From positions 10,742 through 74,741 of the forward strand of contig CAVGTF010000001.1 of assembly GCA_963632245.1 (NCBI GenBank): DNA of 64,000 nt. The letters run 5' to 3'. This stretch comes from UBA1724 sp963632245. Lineage in GTDB: Bacteria; Verrucomicrobiota; Lentisphaeria; Oligosphaerales; Oligosphaeraceae. A program made the position numbers and the translations under genes. This document shows, in pieces, positions 62,220 through 64,000 of this stretch (its first letter is position 1; each line of letters begins with the position of its first letter). The notes under the pieces are model-generated. The model had not been told where the DNA came from. It ran no database searches and saw only the letters and a program-made list of their open reading frames with translations.

Positions 62220-62600
62220 AGAAAAAGGGAGGAAGGAGGAAGGAGGAGGGAGGAAGTTAGGCCAGGGTTTCGTGCCGAAACCCCGCGCCGGAATTTACCG
62301 GCGCGTGCGCCAAGCGCCGCAATATGTTGTGGCGCAAGTAATTAGTACTTAGTGGTTAGCGGTTAGTTGTTCGGTCGCTGCGCTGCTCTTCCGCGGCATT
62401 CGGCCGCGGTACCAGTACCGCTGCACCAGCGGCGGAATAGCGCCTGCGGCACTTTATTGGCTAGCCACTAGCCGCTAATTGCTATGTACTTACGGCGCGT
62501 AATGCGCCGTTGGCGGGGGCACGGGGGGGGCAGCCAGACCTCCTTTGGTAGTCTTCCACATACTACGCACCGGCAAAACCGCTACGGATTCAGCGAAGGC
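62220..62600. repeat. Modular palindromic intergenic repeat, minus orientation
   Basis: No gene. Read on the plus strand: GGAGGAAGG purine tail, AAGTTAGGCCAGGGTTTCG-TGC-CGAAACCC, CGCGCCGGAATTTACCGGCG, TTAGTACTTAGTGGTTAGCG, GGTCGCTGCGCTGC, CCGCGGC-ATTCG-GCCGCGG, CCGCTG-CAC-CAGCGG, GCGCCTGCGGC, TAGCCACTAGCCGCTAATTG, GGCGCGTAATGCGCC and a degenerate CCTCCTTTGG module. From 62601 to 62719 the DNA is AT-rich with a TGTCAT-TTT-ATGACA hairpin (62647-62661) and no gene. Confidence 0.85.
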
Positions 62601-62719
62601 AACGCGTAAAAGATAACCCGTTCCCTAAAATCTATTGCAAAGACGCTGTCATTTTATGACAAAGTAAGACAAATTCTCCATGCTATAAGGACATCGTCCC
62701 CTTTCCACCTCATGGTTAA

Positions 62720-63604
62720 TCATCCCTTGCAGTCTTCCATTGGCAACAAGAGCTGGAAGCACTCTGTAAAGAACTCCCGATTCCAGACGTCGAGTTCGCG
62801 TGTATCAGCCAAGAAAGGTCTCACATCTGCCTTAAGCTCCTCCATATCCACTTGGGCAAGCCGTTCCAGCAGCATTCCATGAACTTTTTCGGCAGTCAAA
62901 GGTTCCGGTTGATCATAATCTCCCGACTGTCTAGCGCGCCTTTCCAGATGTGAGAGGTGATACTCCGGATGTCGTCCGGCATACCATGCCAAATCATACC
63001 AATCGCGTCCTTTTACCCGAGACTTCCAGGAGCGAAAGAGCACAGCATGGAGCTTTCCTGCCAGCAGGTCCGGCAATCCATAGGAACGCAGCACAAAGGG
63101 TATCGGCTGATGAAGATACTTGATCTCCGTATCAAATCCCGGAGGGGGTTGCACATCCACCTCAATCTTGATCTTCATTCCGCTACGAGAATGGATCCGC
63201 TTTGCGAGAGCCGCATCCACGCCTATCGAGAGCATCCGAGCCTGCGTATTACTCTTGAGAAAATCCGACTGAATATTGGTCCGACCAATCTTCATCTTTT
63301 GGCTAAAAACCGCTGTCAGACCATAGGAAGCAAATTCTGCCTCCACCCCCGCTGCATATTTTGACAGGTCGAAATCCGAATTCGGGGCAAGCAAAGAGAA
63401 ATCCATATCTTCCGACCCACGGCGCAATCCGTATAACAGCCGCAAAGCCGTCCCCCCATAAAAGGCCGCATGATTGAAAAAATCACTCCTCGACAGCGCC
63501 AGCAGGGCGACGGACTGCATGATCTCACGCAGCGCATTAACGCATCCCTGATCATCCTGACAAGAATACGACTGCAACATCTCTTTAATAATGGGGTGAG
63601 TCAT
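62720..63604 (-). CDS. AbiEii/AbiGii-family nucleotidyltransferase toxin
   Basis: 294 residues from the ATG at 63604, which overlaps the stop of the upstream antitoxin gene as ATGA. Nucleotidyltransferase motifs: FYGGTALRLLYGLRRGSEDMDFSLL (the Gly-Gly and Asp-x-Asp), a third acidic site in KIEVDVQPPPG, YLHQPIPFVLRSYGLPDLLAGKLHAVLFR, and VKGRDWYDLAWYA. This is the toxin of type IV AbiE systems, which modify tRNA or other targets and abort phage infection. The longer frame to 63646 overlaps the antitoxin. Confidence 0.88.
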   Translation of the reverse strand: MTHPIIKEMLQSYSCQDDQGCVNALREIMQSVALLALSRSDFFNHAAFYGGTALRLLYGLRRGSEDMDFSLLAPNSDFDLSKYAAGVEAEFASYGLTAVFSQKMKIGRTNIQSDFLKSNTQARMLSIGVDAALAKRIHSRSGMKIKIEVDVQPPPGFDTEIKYLHQPIPFVLRSYGLPDLLAGKLHAVLFRSWKSRVKGRDWYDLAWYAGRHPEYHLSHLERRARQSGDYDQPEPLTAEKVHGMLLERLAQVDMEELKADVRPFLADTRELDVWNREFFTECFQLLLPMEDCKG

Positions 63605-64000
63605 AGATGCTTCAGAAATTCTCCCAGGTTCTTGAGTCTTCCACACATAAAGGGTGCCAGTTCTGCAATTCGAGTGCGACGGAATCTACGCAGAGTCTCT
63701 TCATCGATGCGGAGATCCTCAAAGAGATATTGCTCCACATCGGAGCCATCGAAACGCTGATCAAAGAGGGCCTTATCGAAGAGAGCCTTCTCTGGCGTAG
63801 CAATCAAGAACCGGTTCTGTCCTTCGCCTGCCAGCGTGCCCCCCAGGGAATACGCGCGAGAGCGACAGTAGCGATAGCGAAATACTCCGAAAGGCGTCGT
63901 GAACTCCCGTGTGCGCCCCCTGGCAACGGAAGTCACCATTTGCACCGTCTCAGGAATCAGTCCATAATACCCCAGGGCGAAGTCCTCCGACACATAGCTC
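63601..64000 (-). CDS. AbiEi-family antitoxin, N-terminus outside window
   Basis: The minus-strand frame enters from the right edge with no start in the window (SYVSEDFALGYYGLIPETVQMVTSVARGRTREF..) and ends at a TGA overlapping the toxin ATG. The SYxSxxxALxYYGLIPE stretch followed by RTREFTTPFGVFRYRYC and TPEKALFDKAL is typical of the C-terminal part of AbiEi antitoxins; the winged-helix DNA-binding N-terminus should lie beyond 64000. With the toxin it forms an autoregulated bicistronic operon in known cases. Confidence 0.82.
   Translation of the reverse strand, partial: SYVSEDFALGYYGLIPETVQMVTSVARGRTREFTTPFGVFRYRYCRSRAYSLGGTLAGEGQNRFLIATPEKALFDKALFDQRFDGSDVEQYLFEDLRIDEETLRRFRRTRIAELAPFMCGRLKNLGEFLKHL

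Overview
The window is a GC-rich (roughly 60-65% by eye) chromosome segment from a Gram-negative bacterium. LPS heptose biosynthesis (hldD), a lipobox protein, Prc-type and Amidase_3 envelope enzymes and BatA-like membrane proteins all point to a double membrane. The long (1016-residue) SecA, a short-form IorA, a FGE/SUMF1-domain exported protein, sialate esterase and GH78 glycosidases and a BatA/VWA protein fit a PVC-group anaerobe (Verrucomicrobiota/Lentisphaerota-like). That placement is inference; no rRNA gene is present. No tRNA gene was recognised.

Layout, left to right. 1-7.2 kb (minus): a partial exported coiled-coil protein, hldD, then aromatic amino-acid genes in two units, aroB-aroA-aroC (4-base overlaps) and aroF-tyrA. 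7.4-13.2 kb (minus): a sialate-esterase-like enzyme, a BatA-like VWA protein, an MTA/SAH-nucleosidase-like protein and a glycerol-3-phosphate dehydrogenase. 13.7-18.6 kb: an RluA-type pseudouridine synthase, a DUF4143 ATPase and a large lipoprotein, separated by repeats. 18.9-34.8 kb (plus) is a dense housekeeping run: tig-clpP-clpX-amidase, pyrE, secA, folE, SRP RNA, dnaX, recR, iorA-iorB, an NDP-sugar epimerase and a small phosphatase. 35-45 kb (plus, one exception): trmO, an orphan permease, an acidic exported protein, xseA-xseB, a PLP protein (minus), a DUF721 protein, a Prc protease and a FabK/NMO-type flavoprotein. 45.6-57.4 kb is more accessory: a nuclease-helicase fusion, a two-gene exported-protein operon with internal repeats, an alpha-L-rhamnosidase and a MATE exporter with an attenuator-like leader. 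58.9-60.7 kb: glnB-amtB behind a sigma-54-type promoter. 61-64 kb: an MFS transporter and an AbiE toxin-antitoxin pair cut by the window edge.

The most unusual content is between the genes. Nearly every long intergenic gap is built from the same small set of palindromic modules (hairpins with conserved arms and variable loops, the word TAGCCACTAA, a pyrimidine tail made of CTTCCTCC units, a GGGGGCGTGCCCCC module and others), shuffled, inverted and in places amplified into exact tandem arrays (135-bp, 118-bp and 65-bp units). The pyrimidine tail repeatedly ends right at a start or stop codon. In two places the sequence between tail and gene forms a perfect inverted repeat containing the start or stop codon. 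A second candidate of interest is the MATE leader: a promoter, stacked hairpins, an intrinsic terminator, then the ribosome binding site. A recurrent -10-like motif (TAnnTTATGCCG and relatives) precedes several genes and probably reflects the main housekeeping promoter of this organism.
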